DNA of 29,412 nt from Prevotella sp. CAG:1320 (GCA_000435635.1 FR882138.1:1-29412), one strand, 5' to 3'. Positions 1 through 8,311 are shown, numbered from the stretch's first letter. Made by a program: numbers and translations. The notes: a model not told the origin generated them from the letters alone.

Positions 1-2645
1 CCCTTGTCGGGATCCAGGTTCTCTTCTTCTTGTGGTGTGGAAGTCCCCTCCGCGGGCTCGTCCGCTTGTTCCTCTGGCTCGGGGTGTCTCAATGGTTCCA
101 GCTCCTCGATGCGTTCTACCGTCCAGTTGGTCAGTCGCTTGCCCTTGGCCTTGAAACTCTTTTGCCCCACGAAGCTTTCCGCGTCTATCTCCTCCTGTGG
201 CCTGAGCGCGTCAACTCCGCCATAGGTCACCAATATACGAGGATAGGTCTTGTCGGTGAGTAGTATGAGCCGAGAGTCGGGGTTTTCTCCCAGGAAGTTC
301 TGGTGCCTCTTGGTAGCGTCCATGGTAAAACGTTTCAGGTAGGGCATGCCGCCATTGTCCGCGTCGTGGAGCACTGCCGTCCACACCTTGGCCTCGTCCC
401 ACTTCTCCAGCCGCAGGATGTTGGGCTCGTAGTGGTTGTTCGCGTCGAAGTTGGTGATATAGAACTCGCCATTGTCCAGCACCACCAAGATGCTCTCGGT
501 GTCGGAGAACTCGCCCAGGAAGCGTCCGTGTTCCTCGTAGTTGATGCGGTTGACATCGGGGTCGAACCATACCTTCCTGCCTCCCAGTGTGGAATGGCCG
601 TGGCTCTTGAGTCCTATGCGGTGGATGTTCTTGCGCGTCAGCAGGTTGCCCTTGGCCGCCCTGCCCTTGATGAGCACTTCCGAGAAGTCTTTCTCCATGA
701 AGATGTTCTGCTTCTTGCGCTTGGGGTCTGGCTCCAGCGTCACCTTGATGATTTCCGCCTCTCCGTTGGGGTTGGCCGTGAAGTAAACCACCCGTGAGCC
801 GGGCTTGCCTTGCGTCAGGTCATACATCTTGTCGCGGGTCATGGCGGTGATGTTGAAGCGCTTGATGTAGTATGGCCCCATCTTGCCGTCCCGGTAGACG
901 CAGTTGTAGATGGTGCGTGTGTCGTTTTTCTTGAATACCTGCACGTGCAGGATGTTCTTGCCGACGAATATCTTCTCGGCCACTTTCGTCACCTTGAACT
1001 TTCCGTCTCTATAGAAGATGATGATATCGTCCAGGTCGGAGCAGTTGCACACTAGTTCGTCTTTCTTCAAGCCTGTGCCCACGAAGCCCTCTTGCCTGTT
1101 GATGTAAAGCTTGCGGTTGGCCTCCACCACCTTTGTCACCTCGATGGTGTCGAAATTGCGTATCTCCGTGCGGCGGGGGTGGTCTTTGCCATATTTCTGC
1201 TTCAGGTATTCATACCAGTTGATGGTGACCTCAGTCATGTGGGCCAGGTCACGTTCGATCTCGGCTATCTCTTGCTTGATACGGGCTATCAGCTCGTCGG
1301 CCTTGTCTTTGTTGAATTTCAAGATGCGCTGCATCTTGATTTCCATCAACTTCAAGATGTCGCCACGGGTCACTTCCCTGATGAATTGTGGCTTGAAGGG
1401 CGTTAGCTTTTCGTTCACGAAGCGGATGGCCTCGTCCATGTCTTTGGCCGTTTCGAAGCGTTTTTCCTTGTAGATGCGCTCCTCTATGAAGATGCGCTCC
1501 AGCGAGGCGAAGAATAGTTGCTCCTCCAGTTCCCCCTTGCGTATCTGCAGCTCCTTGCGCAACAGGCCCATGGTGGAGTCTACGTTGTGGGCCAGCACTT
1601 CCTTCACGGTGAGGAACACGGGCTTGTTGTCCTCTATCACGCAGCAGTTGGGCGAAAGGTTGATTTCGCAGTCAGAGAAGGCGAAGAGAGCGTCGATGGT
1701 CTTGTCTGACGACACGCCTGGTGCCAGGTGCACCAGTATCTCCACCTCGGCAGCCGTGTTGTCCTCTATCTTGCGCGCTTTTATCTTTCCTTTCTCCACG
1801 GCCTTGGTGATGGAGTCTATCAGCGTGGCCGTGTTCTTGCTGTAGGGAATGTCACGTATGGCCAGCGTCTTGCTGTCCACCTTCTCTATTCTCGCCCTCA
1901 CCTTGAGCGAGCCTCCCCGCTGTCCGTCATTATACTTGCTTACGTCGATGGCTCCGCCCGTGGGGAAATCAGGATAGAGCGTGTAAGGCTCTCCCTTGAG
2001 GTAATGGATGGCGGCATCGCATAGCTCCACGAAATTATGGGGCAACACCTTGCTGCTCAAACCTACCGCGATGCCCTCCGCTCCTTGCGCCAAGAGCAGG
2101 GGAAACTTCACGGGCAGGGTGATAGGCTCTTTGTTGCGGCCATCGTAGGAGAGTTGCCAGTCGGTGGTCTTGGGATTGAATACCACTTCCAGGGCAAACT
2201 TGGAAAGCCTGGCCTCTATGTAGCGGGGCGCCGCGGCGCGGTCTCCCGTGAGTATGTTGCCCCAGTTGCCCTGGCAATCTATCAGGAGGTCTTTCTGTCC
2301 CAGCTGCACCAAGGCATCCCCGATGGAAGCGTCTCCGTGGGGATGGAACTGCATGGTGTGTCCCACGATGTTGGCCACCTTGTTGTAGCGGCCGTCGTCC
2401 ATGCGCTTCATGGAGTGCAGTATGCGCCGCTGCACGGGTTTCAGTCCGTCCTCTATATGAGGAACGGCCCGTTCCAGTATCACGTATGAAGCATAGTCCA
2501 GGAACCAGCTTTGGTACATGCCGCTGAGATGATGAACCACGGCAGCGTCAAACCTGTTGACGGGTTTGTAGTCTGAGTGCTGTTCCTCGGTCAGTTGTTC
2601 GTCGGTCGTTCCTGGAGAGTCTATGTCTTTCGTCTCGTCACTCAT
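1..2645 (-). CDS. parC: DNA topoisomerase IV subunit A (ParC), Bacteroidetes type, 3' end outside window
   Basis: Breakage-reunion subunit of the ATP-dependent type IIA topoisomerase that unlinks daughter chromosomes (partner ParE). The frame is open from ATG at 2645 to the window edge, giving 881 codons without a stop, so the C-terminus is missing. Visible signatures: SYVILERAVPHIEDGLKPVQRRIL near residues 40-60, NIVGHTMQFHPHGD, and GDRAAAPRYIEARL with the catalytic tyrosine at about residue 142. A coiled region near 400-500 (LEEQLFFASLERIFIEERIYKEKRF) matches the tower/coiled-coil part, and a shortened beta-pinwheel-like C-terminal region follows. The acidic, Glu/Pro-rich tail at the window edge fits the end of the protein being close. 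Bacteroidetes proteins of this kind are about 880-920 residues and lack the GyrA box; I saw no GyrA box, which argues for ParC over GyrA. It is divergent from glyS. Confidence 0.93.
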   Translation of the reverse strand, partial: MSDETKDIDSPGTTDEQLTEEQHSDYKPVNRFDAAVVHHLSGMYQSWFLDYASYVILERAVPHIEDGLKPVQRRILHSMKRMDDGRYNKVANIVGHTMQFHPHGDASIGDALVQLGQKDLLIDCQGNWGNILTGDRAAAPRYIEARLSKFALEVVFNPKTTDWQLSYDGRNKEPITLPVKFPLLLAQGAEGIAVGLSSKVLPHNFVELCDAAIHYLKGEPYTLYPDFPTGGAIDVSKYNDGQRGGSLKVRARIEKVDSKTLAIRDIPYSKNTATLIDSITKAVEKGKIKARKIEDNTAAEVEILVHLAPGVSSDKTIDALFAFSDCEINLSPNCCVIEDNKPVFLTVKEVLAHNVDSTMGLLRKELQIRKGELEEQLFFASLERIFIEERIYKEKRFETAKDMDEAIRFVNEKLTPFKPQFIREVTRGDILKLMEIKMQRILKFNKDKADELIARIKQEIAEIERDLAHMTEVTINWYEYLKQKYGKDHPRRTEIRNFDTIEVTKVVEANRKLYINRQEGFVGTGLKKDELVCNCSDLDDIIIFYRDGKFKVTKVAEKIFVGKNILHVQVFKKNDTRTIYNCVYRDGKMGPYYIKRFNITAMTRDKMYDLTQGKPGSRVVYFTANPNGEAEIIKVTLEPDPKRKKQNIFMEKDFSEVLIKGRAAKGNLLTRKNIHRIGLKSHGHSTLGGRKVWFDPDVNRINYEEHGRFLGEFSDTESILVVLDNGEFYITNFDANNHYEPNILRLEKWDEAKVWTAVLHDADNGGMPYLKRFTMDATKRHQNFLGENPDSRLILLTDKTYPRILVTYGGVDALRPQEEIDAESFVGQKSFKAKGKRLTNWTVERIEELEPLRHPEPEEQADEPAEGTSTPQEEENLDPDK

Positions 2646-2744
2646 CGTGTAAACATGTTTATGGTGGATGCTCGCGAAATTACGAAAAAAAGGCGAAATA
2701 AGCAAATATATGTTGAAAAGTTAGGGCAATTAAGAGAAAACGAT

Positions 2745-2752
2745 TATCTTTG
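2745..2752 (+). promoter_or_regulatory. Promoter -7 box (TATCTTTG) for glyS
   Basis: TATCTTTG matches the Bacteroidetes sigma-ABfr -7 consensus TAnnTTTG and lies 26 bases before the glyS start. The -33 element is weak: no TTG sits at the usual 19-21 base distance; the nearest TTG (2713-2715) is 29 bases upstream. Confidence 0.65.
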
Positions 2753-2778
2753 CACGAAATTTCCAAATACCTTTATAT

Positions 2779-4344
2779 ATGGCACAAGACGACGTTTTCA
2801 AAAAGATAGTGAGCCACTGCAAGGAGTACGGATTCGTGTTCCCCAGCAGCGATATCTATGATGGTTTGGCGGCGGTATATGACTACGGCCAGAACGGCGT
2901 GGAGCTCAAGAACAACATCAAGCAATATTGGTGGCAGAGCATGGTGCTGCTCCACAGCAACATCGTGGGCATAGACGCGGCCATCTTCATGCACCCCACT
3001 GTGTGGAAAGCCAGTGGCCACGTGGACGCTTTCAATGATCCCTTGATAGACAACAAGGACTCCAAGAAGCGTTATCGCGCCGACAATCTGATAGAAGACC
3101 AAATCGCCAAGTATGACGAGAAGATAGACAAGGAAGTGGCCAAGGCCAGGAAGCGTTTCGGAGACGCTTTCGACGAGGAGAAGTTCCGCCAGACCAATCC
3201 CAGGGTGCTGGAGCACGTGGCCAAGCGAGACGCTTTGCATGAGCGTTATACCAAGGCCATGCAGGGGCCGGACTTGGCGGAACTGAGGCAAATCATATTG
3301 GACGAGGGCATCGTGGATCCCATATCGGGCACCAAGAACTGGACGGACGTGCGCCAGTTTAACCTGATGTTCTCCACGGAGATGGGTTCCCTTTCCGATG
3401 CCACCAACAAGATTTACCTACGTCCCGAGACGGCGCAGGGCATCTTCGTCAACTACCTGAACGTGCAGAAGACAGGGCGCATGAAGCTGCCCTTCGGTAT
3501 CGCCCAGATAGGCAAGGCTTTCCGCAACGAGATTGTCGCCCGCCAGTTTGTCTTCCGCATGAGGGAGTTTGAGCAGATGGAGATGCAGTTCTTCTGCCAG
3601 CCCGGCACGGAGATGAAGTGGTTTGAGTACTGGAAGAAAGTGCGCCTGGCTTGGCACAAGGCCCTGGGCATGGGCGACGAGAACTATCGCTACCATGACC
3701 ATGAGAAACTGGCTCACTACGCCAACGCCGCCACCGACATAGAGTTCCATATGCCTTTCGGCTTCAAGGAAGTGGAGGGTATCCACTCCCGCACCGACTT
3801 TGACCTCTCCCAGCACGAGAAGTATTCAGGCCGTCAAATCAAGTATTTCGACCCGGAGCGGGGCGAGAGCTATACACCCTATGACGTGGAGACTTCCATC
3901 GGCGTGGACCGCATGTTCCTGAGCGTGCTTTGCCACGCTTATTGCGAGGAGACGCTGGAGAATGGCGAGACTCGTGTAGTGCTGCGCATACCTGAGCCTT
4001 TGGCTCCGGTGAAGTGCGCCGTCTTCCCGCTCGACAAGAAGGACGGACTGCCTGAGTTGGCGCAGGAAATCGTGGATGAGCTGAAGTTCCATTTCAATAC
4101 CCATTACGGAGACCCCAAGGACAGCATCGGCAAGCGTTACCGTCGTCAGGATGCTATTGGCACTCCTTTCTGTGTCACGGTAGACCACGATACGCCCAAT
4201 GACCATAAGGTGACCTTGCGTTTCCGTGACACGATGGAGCAAGAGCGTGTGGACATCAGCCAGTTGAGGTCTATCATAGAGGAGCGTGTGAGCCTTACCA
4301 GTCTGCTAAAGAAATTGGGCAATGAAATCAAGAATTATGAATAA
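2779..4344 (+). CDS. glyS: Glycine--tRNA ligase (single-chain class II)
   Basis: Charges tRNA-Gly with glycine in the cytoplasm. The 521-residue product is the eukaryote-like alpha2 form (GlyQS/GRS1), not the alpha2beta2 form. The N-terminus (VFKKIVSHCKEYGFVFPSSDIYDGL) and the GVELKNNIKQYWW segment are typical. Class II motif 2 is at about residue 248 (FRNEIVARQFVFRMREFEQMEMQFF) and motif 3 is GVDRMFLSVL at about residue 375. The anticodon-binding domain fills the last ~110 residues (LPELAQEIVDELKF...RYRRQDAIGTPFCVTVD). The ATG at 2779 follows a TATCTTTG box at a suitable distance. The 3' end overlaps the next gene, so the two are probably co-transcribed. Confidence 0.96.
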   Translation: MAQDDVFKKIVSHCKEYGFVFPSSDIYDGLAAVYDYGQNGVELKNNIKQYWWQSMVLLHSNIVGIDAAIFMHPTVWKASGHVDAFNDPLIDNKDSKKRYRADNLIEDQIAKYDEKIDKEVAKARKRFGDAFDEEKFRQTNPRVLEHVAKRDALHERYTKAMQGPDLAELRQIILDEGIVDPISGTKNWTDVRQFNLMFSTEMGSLSDATNKIYLRPETAQGIFVNYLNVQKTGRMKLPFGIAQIGKAFRNEIVARQFVFRMREFEQMEMQFFCQPGTEMKWFEYWKKVRLAWHKALGMGDENYRYHDHEKLAHYANAATDIEFHMPFGFKEVEGIHSRTDFDLSQHEKYSGRQIKYFDPERGESYTPYDVETSIGVDRMFLSVLCHAYCEETLENGETRVVLRIPEPLAPVKCAVFPLDKKDGLPELAQEIVDELKFHFNTHYGDPKDSIGKRYRRQDAIGTPFCVTVDHDTPNDHKVTLRFRDTMEQERVDISQLRSIIEERVSLTSLLKKLGNEIKNYE

Positions 4345-4993
4345 GCTGTGGCTGCCGTTGTTGTTCGGACTCTTCCTCTTCGCTTCCTGTAGCGAGGACG
4401 AGGAGATGGTGGTGGAGTTCCCCAACTGGCAAGCCACCAACGAGCAGGCTTTCCAAGAGGTGATGGACTACGCGAAGGCGGAGACCTCGTCGGGCAACAC
4501 CGACCAGTGGAAGGTTTTCCTGGACTGGTCCTTGGAGAATCAAAGCGCCAACATGGGTGGCTTCATAGAGGACTATGGCGACGAGTACCATATCGCTGTG
4601 CAGGTGTTGGAGAAGGGCACTGGCTCTGGTTGTCCCCTCTACACCGACTCCGTGTTGGTTCATTATCGTGGTCGTCTGCTGCCCTCCACTTCTTATGAGG
4701 AAGGGTATGTGATAGATGAAAGCTACACAGGCGAGTTCAATGACGATACGGCTTTACCTGTGAAGATGTATGTGGGCAGCCTTATCGATGGCTTCACCAC
4801 AGCCTTGATGCAAATGCATATCGGTGACCGGTGGATGGTGTATATACCGAGTCAGTTGGGCTATGGTTCTACGGAGTCCACGAATGTTCCCGCTTATTCC
4901 ATGTTACGTTTCGACATAAAATTGGTGGGTTATTATCGCGCCAACCACAAGTCGAGGGCGGGAGAGCCCAAGGGCGAGTGGATTTTGGAATAG
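4337..4993 (+). CDS. FKBP-type peptidyl-prolyl cis-trans isomerase lipoprotein
   Basis: Predicted envelope lipoprotein with an FKBP prolyl isomerase fold, likely a folding helper. Starting at 4337 the protein begins MNKLWLPLLFGLFLFASC, a short SPII signal with a lipobox (FASC) and mature Cys followed by an acidic SEDEE stretch. An in-frame ATG at 4322 would add five residues (MKSRI); I prefer 4337 because it gives a more typical signal, but cannot exclude 4322. FKBP features: VQVLEKGTG, VLVHYRGRLLPS, PVKMYVGSLIDGFTTALMQMHIGDRWMVYIPSQLGYG and a C-terminal YSMLRFDIKLVGY strand. An extra ~75-residue N-terminal region precedes the FKBP core, as in other Bacteroidales lipoprotein FKBPs. It overlaps the glyS 3' end by 8 bases in another frame. 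Confidence 0.9.
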   Translation: MNKLWLPLLFGLFLFASCSEDEEMVVEFPNWQATNEQAFQEVMDYAKAETSSGNTDQWKVFLDWSLENQSANMGGFIEDYGDEYHIAVQVLEKGTGSGCPLYTDSVLVHYRGRLLPSTSYEEGYVIDESYTGEFNDDTALPVKMYVGSLIDGFTTALMQMHIGDRWMVYIPSQLGYGSTESTNVPAYSMLRFDIKLVGYYRANHKSRAGEPKGEWILE

Positions 4994-5026
4994 CCTGCGC
5001 TCCGGAATAGCGGATAGCGCAAGTTT

Positions 5027-5064
5027 GGCAGAAGGCTTGCTCCTTGGGGGGCAAGCCTTCTGCC
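5027..5064. terminator. 14-bp perfect hairpin downstream of the FKBP gene
   Basis: GGCAGAAGGCTTGC (5027-5040) and its exact reverse complement (5051-5064) are separated by a 10-base loop. It begins 33 bases after the FKBP stop. No T-run follows on the plus strand, so termination is an inference from position; it could instead be an RNA-stabilising 3' hairpin. Confidence 0.5.
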
Positions 5065-5124
5065 GTAGTCTTCATGTCCCTTGTCTGGCGCTCGGAGAAG
5101 GCATTGCAGGATGCCCTCAAAAGT

Positions 5125-5156
5125 AAGTAAGGTTAGTTGGGCAAGTAACCTTACTT
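5125..5156 (+). terminator. Hairpin with T-rich tail (AAGTAAGGTTA / TAACCTTACTT)
   Basis: An 11-bp perfect inverted repeat (5125-5135 and 5146-5156) with a 10-base loop is followed by ATTTTCGATTTT, as in an intrinsic terminator reading rightwards for glyS-FKBP. The left-arm motif AAGTAAGTAAGG recurs at 5187-5198. Confidence 0.6.
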
Positions 5157-5477
5157 ATTTTCGATTTTAATATAGATAAGTTGGCCAAGTAAGTAAGGAT
5201 ACTTTTTGGGGGGCATAAATACTGTGTGTCTTTTCCTGGTAGAGATAGACGTTTTTCTTGTTTATAAACTAAATCAATAGACACTTCATGAATTTACATC
5301 CTGCTTTAACAGACAGGCAGCGAAAGCCGTGCTGTTTTGATAGACAGGAATGGATACTGGAATGCGGATATCCGGCTTTTTCTTTATGCGTATAAAAATG
5401 GAGCGACCTAATGATTGAAGTTAGATAAATCTTTACAAATCCAGTACGCCTCGAAAAACGTATGAGAAGCACGGAAA

Positions 5478-5538
5478 AACGCAACTAGTTGCGTTGCTCT
5501 GTGCAACTGGTTGCGAAGGCCGATGAAACTAGTTGCGT
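5478..5538. repeat. Cluster of CGCAACTAGTTGCG-type palindromes
   Basis: AACGCAACTAGTTGCGTT (5478-5495) is a perfect 18-bp palindrome. A variant TGCAACTGGTTGCG follows at 5502-5515, then GAAACTAGTTGCGTGCC at 5524-5540, and a degenerate GACTAGTATCGTTGCC at 5548-5563. Spacing between units is about 23 bases. This looks like an intergenic repeat element rather than a single operator. Confidence 0.6.
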
Positions 5539-6188
5539 GCCCCTTCGAGACTAGTATCGTTGCCAAATGCCCGCGAATGCCGATTTCCCGGCATCTGGCC
5601 CCAGAAAAGCAAGAAAGTACAATATCTTGACATTCCTGCCAGTAATCCTCCTTTTTGCGTGGTGAGGCTAAGGGATTTCCCTCTCGGTTAGTGTCTGCTT
5701 GCCAATCATTGCAGTCTCCTTTCCTGGTTTCGATGTCGCCCGTGAGTCGTTCCTTCTCAACAGTTTTGCGGATAATCAAGTGTTTTCTCCCGATTTCCTT
5801 GGAGGTTATCCAAAAAACGTTTACCATTTGCGAATGGTTTCCGTGCCTCATTTTCGTGAGAATCATGGTGGGAGTGCCTGCCATGCCTGCGTGCGGGATG
5901 GGACACTTGTCTGTATATCCAACTCGCTTTTGGGCTTCCTCGCCCTTTGGTGAGCGGTTGACGGGCAAGGTGAAGGAGCCGCTATTCAGAAGAGGCGTTT
6001 ATCATACGCTTTGTTCTTGACGCTGAGAAACTTCGCAACTTTCAGATGATGTCTGGGACATGGCAACGGTAGATGCCCATGGGATGTTTTATCAACAACA
6101 CCCGTCAGTGTGGCGTATGTACTCCCCCATAGGCTTCTTGCCCTGGGAGTGTATGCGCCCTGGGAGTGGTGTATTGTATAATCACATC

Positions 6189-6278
6189 AGCGTGGGTTTC
6201 GCGTTGCTCGTTCGACATCATCGGGCAATGCGAAGGCCCCTCAGCGTGGAACGAGTGGCTGGTGCGAATCTCCACGCT
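6189..6278. repeat. Imperfect ~90-bp inverted repeat (AGCGTGG...CCACGCT)
   Basis: AGCGTGGGTTTCGC (6189-6202) is nearly complementary to GCGAATCTCCACGCT (6264-6278). Inside lie further related pieces (CAGCGTGGAACGAGTGG at 6242-6258; GTTGCTCGTTCGACATC at 6203-6219). This resembles dispersed Bacteroidales intergenic repeats from memory; no search was done. Confidence 0.45.
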
Positions 6279-6443
6279 TGAACCGAGAATGATTATATAC
6301 TAATCTGATAATCAATTTTTATATTAGTATTTATCTTTTATTTGATACCGTATAGTTCCCATATTCTGTCGGTTTCCCAAAGGTTATTATTATTTTGCTC
6401 CACTGTCTAATAAAAGCTCTTCATTTTGAGGTATGGTGTTAAT

Positions 6444-6482
6444 GTTCGCCAAAGGGTTGGTTAGAACAACCCATTGGCGAAC
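6444..6482. repeat. Hairpin at the AT-rich left margin of the defence block
   Basis: GTTCGCCAAAGGGTTG (6444-6459) pairs with CAACCCATTGGCGAAC (6467-6482) with a single A/A mismatch and a 7-base loop. It lies about 150 bases before the AbiE pair, with no T-run. It could be a leftover mobile-element end, a terminator for a lost gene, or a structured RNA. Confidence 0.5.
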
Positions 6483-6550
6483 TATGATAACCTTAACTTA
6501 ATGTACTCGGTTCATGATCGGGGTATTAAGCCGCAAAGCATTCTATAATA

Positions 6551-6575
6551 TCCGATTTTCTTTAAGAATTTCGGA
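6551..6575. promoter_or_regulatory. Imperfect inverted repeat just upstream of the AbiE promoter (possible operator)
   Basis: TCCGATTTTCTT (6551-6562) and AAGAATTTCGGA (6564-6575) form an inverted repeat with two central mismatched positions per arm, ending 7 bases before the -33 TTG. Characterised AbiEi antitoxins bind inverted repeats near their own promoter and repress it; that this is such a site is inference. Confidence 0.35.
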
Positions 6576-6582
6576 CATTTTA

Positions 6583-6613
6583 TTGCTACATCAAGAGTAA
6601 TATCGTATCTTTG
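6583..6613 (+). promoter_or_regulatory. Bacteroidetes-type promoter for the AbiE-like operon
   Basis: TTG (6583-6585), a 20-base spacer and TATCTTTG (6606-6613) together match the -33/-7 Bacteroidetes promoter layout well. Transcription would start near 6620, only about 14 bases before the ATG at 6634; this disfavours a GTG start at 6628. Confidence 0.75.
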
Positions 6614-6633
6614 CAAGTGGAATCATTGTGGAT

Positions 6634-7224
6634 ATGAAGACGATACTGACAAAGGAAATACGAAACATCATAGACCGAAACGGACCGAACAGGCTTTATA
6701 TGGTGAGTGATTTTGCCCATCTGAATAATGATGGGCTAGTTACTCGTGCGCTTTCCCGATTAGAGAAAGAGGGGGTGCTCATTCGTCTTTCTCAAGGTCT
6801 ATATCTATATCCATTACGGAATAAGTTCGGTGTACTTCGTCCCTCTATAGAAGATATCGCATACGCTATAGCGGAAAAGGATAAGGCTCGTATTATACCT
6901 AGTGGATTGACAGCATTGAACAAATTGGGACTTTCCACACAGGTCACGATGAATGCAGTCTATTTGACAGATGCCACAGCAAGGGAACTTACTATCGGAA
7001 ACCGTAAAATCATATTCAAGCGTAGCGTACCTCGCAATTTTGCCTACAAGACAGACTTGTTCCCACTAATAGTCGCTGCCATGAAAGAATTAGGGAAAGA
7101 TAACGTGACAGATGAACAGATCGCAATCATAAAACAAACCATTGAAAAATATGGTAGTCCTGATGAAATCAAATACGATTACAGCATTGCCCCGCAATGG
7201 ATTAAACAAAGACTTGCATTATGA
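6634..7224 (+). CDS. AbiEi-like antitoxin / DUF6088 family transcriptional regulator
   Basis: Predicted antitoxin of a type IV (AbiE-like) toxin-antitoxin pair. About 196 residues from ATG 6634; a GTG at 6628 would add two. The N-terminal ~65 residues read as a winged helix: RLYMVSDFAHLNNDGLVTRALSRLEKEGVLIRLSQGLYLYP, where the recognition helix and wing lead into the 'G-hydrophobic-YL-YP' end typical of AbiEi/DUF6088 proteins. The rest (AEKDKARIIPSGLTALNKLGLSTQ, ATARELTIGNRKIIFKR) is the C-terminal AbiEi-type domain. It overlaps the next gene by four bases (ATGA), indicating translational coupling. Codon use is AT-rich compared with the flanking housekeeping genes. Confidence 0.85.
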   Translation: MKTILTKEIRNIIDRNGPNRLYMVSDFAHLNNDGLVTRALSRLEKEGVLIRLSQGLYLYPLRNKFGVLRPSIEDIAYAIAEKDKARIIPSGLTALNKLGLSTQVTMNAVYLTDATARELTIGNRKIIFKRSVPRNFAYKTDLFPLIVAAMKELGKDNVTDEQIAIIKQTIEKYGSPDEIKYDYSIAPQWIKQRLAL

Positions 7225-8234
7225 ATTTTACTAAGCTTACAAAAGAAGAACAACTTACCATTTTGGCTAATGTGGCCGAAGATAAAGGGATTGTGGACAA
7301 TGCCGTAGAAAAGGACTACTGGGTCAGTATGGTGTTACGTGCCATATTTTCTTTGCCGTATGCAGCAGCTTTTGTTTTCAAGGGAGGAACAAGCCTTAGC
7401 AAAGGTTGGGGATTAATAGAACGGTTTTCAGAAGATATTGACCTTGCAATAGATCCCCAATATCTCGGATTTACAAATATTGAGACTAAAAGTCAACGGA
7501 CTAAGTTGCGGAAAGACTCCAAGAAGTTCATAGATGGCTCTTTCGCGCTCGACGTTGAGACCAGATTAAAAGAGTTTGGGCTATCAGAGAGCTGTAAGGT
7601 TATAGTTCCGGAGACATCTGTCAGTGACCTTGATCCTGTAGTCCTGTTTGTCGAGTATAATTCAGTGTTGCAAACGAAAATGCAATATATACCCGAACGA
7701 GTCAAAATTGAGATAAGTTGTCGTTCACTCATGGAACCATCAGAAGATGTGGAAATGCGTTCTATGATAGAAGAAGCTTATCCAGGTGAAGAGTTCTCAT
7801 TGCCTATATTCACTGTTCCTACCGTAGTACCGGGACGAACATTTCTGGAAAAGGTTTTTCTTTTGCATGAAGAGTTTAACCGTCCCAACGGCTGTACGCA
7901 TATCGAACGTATCACACGACACATGTATGACATTGTAAAGATGATGGATAAACCGTTTGCTATGGAAGCAATGCAGGATGTACAATTATACGAGGACATT
8001 GTGACTCATCGTAAAAAGTTCACGGCTTGGAGTGGATTGGACTATACGAGTCATCTTCCACACACAATATCGTTCCTGCCTCCTGAAAGCATCGAAGATG
8101 TTTTGCGTGACGACTATAAGCAGATGCAAATTGGCTTCATCTATGCCAATGCACCTTCTTTCGATGAGATTATGAAGCGATTGAGTGAGTTGCAAAGCAG
8201 ATTTAGGACATTGGTATGGAAAAATTATCGTTGA
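7221..8234 (+). CDS. AbiEii/AbiGii-family nucleotidyltransferase toxin
   Basis: Predicted toxin partner, 337 residues, with the polymerase-beta-like nucleotidyltransferase fold of the AbiEii family. The signature is clear: FKGGTSLSKGWGL at residues 53-64, followed by ERFSEDIDLAID at residues 67-78, where D72 and D74 would bind the metal. A conserved basic segment is VKIEISCRSL near residue 160, and RPNGCTHIERITRHMYDIVKMMD near 215-240 is the conserved C-terminal motif of this family. AbiEii toxins are reported to be GTP-dependent nucleotidyltransferases that stop growth, in some cases by modifying tRNA 3' ends; the target here is unknown. No frameshift or lost catalytic residue is apparent, so the pair looks functional. 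Confidence 0.88.
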   Translation: MNFTKLTKEEQLTILANVAEDKGIVDNAVEKDYWVSMVLRAIFSLPYAAAFVFKGGTSLSKGWGLIERFSEDIDLAIDPQYLGFTNIETKSQRTKLRKDSKKFIDGSFALDVETRLKEFGLSESCKVIVPETSVSDLDPVVLFVEYNSVLQTKMQYIPERVKIEISCRSLMEPSEDVEMRSMIEEAYPGEEFSLPIFTVPTVVPGRTFLEKVFLLHEEFNRPNGCTHIERITRHMYDIVKMMDKPFAMEAMQDVQLYEDIVTHRKKFTAWSGLDYTSHLPHTISFLPPESIEDVLRDDYKQMQIGFIYANAPSFDEIMKRLSELQSRFRTLVWKNYR

Positions 8235-8273
8235 CGGTATGGCTAGAATAAATGTTGATATGACCGAAACTAT

Positions 8274-8281
8274 TATTTTTG
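8274..8281 (+). promoter_or_regulatory. Possible -7 box (TATTTTTG) for the helicase-methyltransferase pair
   Basis: TATTTTTG fits TAnnTTTG and sits 30 bases before the helicase start, in the 77-base gap after the AbiEii gene. The nearest TTG (8255-8257) is only 16 bases upstream, so the -33 box is poor. AT-rich DNA makes chance matches likely. Confidence 0.35.
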
Positions 8282-8311
8282 ATTGATAAAGAATACAAAA
8301 CATAGTTCAAT

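Larger units (their letters stand above)
4994..6582. other. Gene-poor, palindrome-rich intergenic region
   Basis: About 1.6 kb between the FKBP gene and the AbiE promoter. Open frames here (for example 5408-5968 minus and 5655-6020 plus) have no recognisable domain, no promoter or start context, and a composition like random translation of non-coding DNA, so I call no gene. It holds the two hairpins at 5027-5064 and 5125-5156, a cluster of CAACTAGTTG-type palindromes (5478-5538), an imperfect long inverted repeat (6189-6278), and a hairpin at 6444-6482. From about 6290 rightwards the DNA becomes visibly AT-rich, marking the start of the foreign block. I see no tRNA, integrase or insertion sequence. 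Confidence 0.6.

Noticed and set aside
5408..5968. 186-codon open frame on the minus strand
   Set aside because: No domain, no promoter or start context, and it crosses the palindrome cluster. Treated as non-coding, though kept as part of a finding.
6240..6290. Possible tRNA end (GGTGCGAATCTCC resembles a T-arm)
   Set aside because: No acceptor stem, D-arm or anticodon arm can be formed around it; it is explained by the imperfect inverted repeat at 6189-6278.
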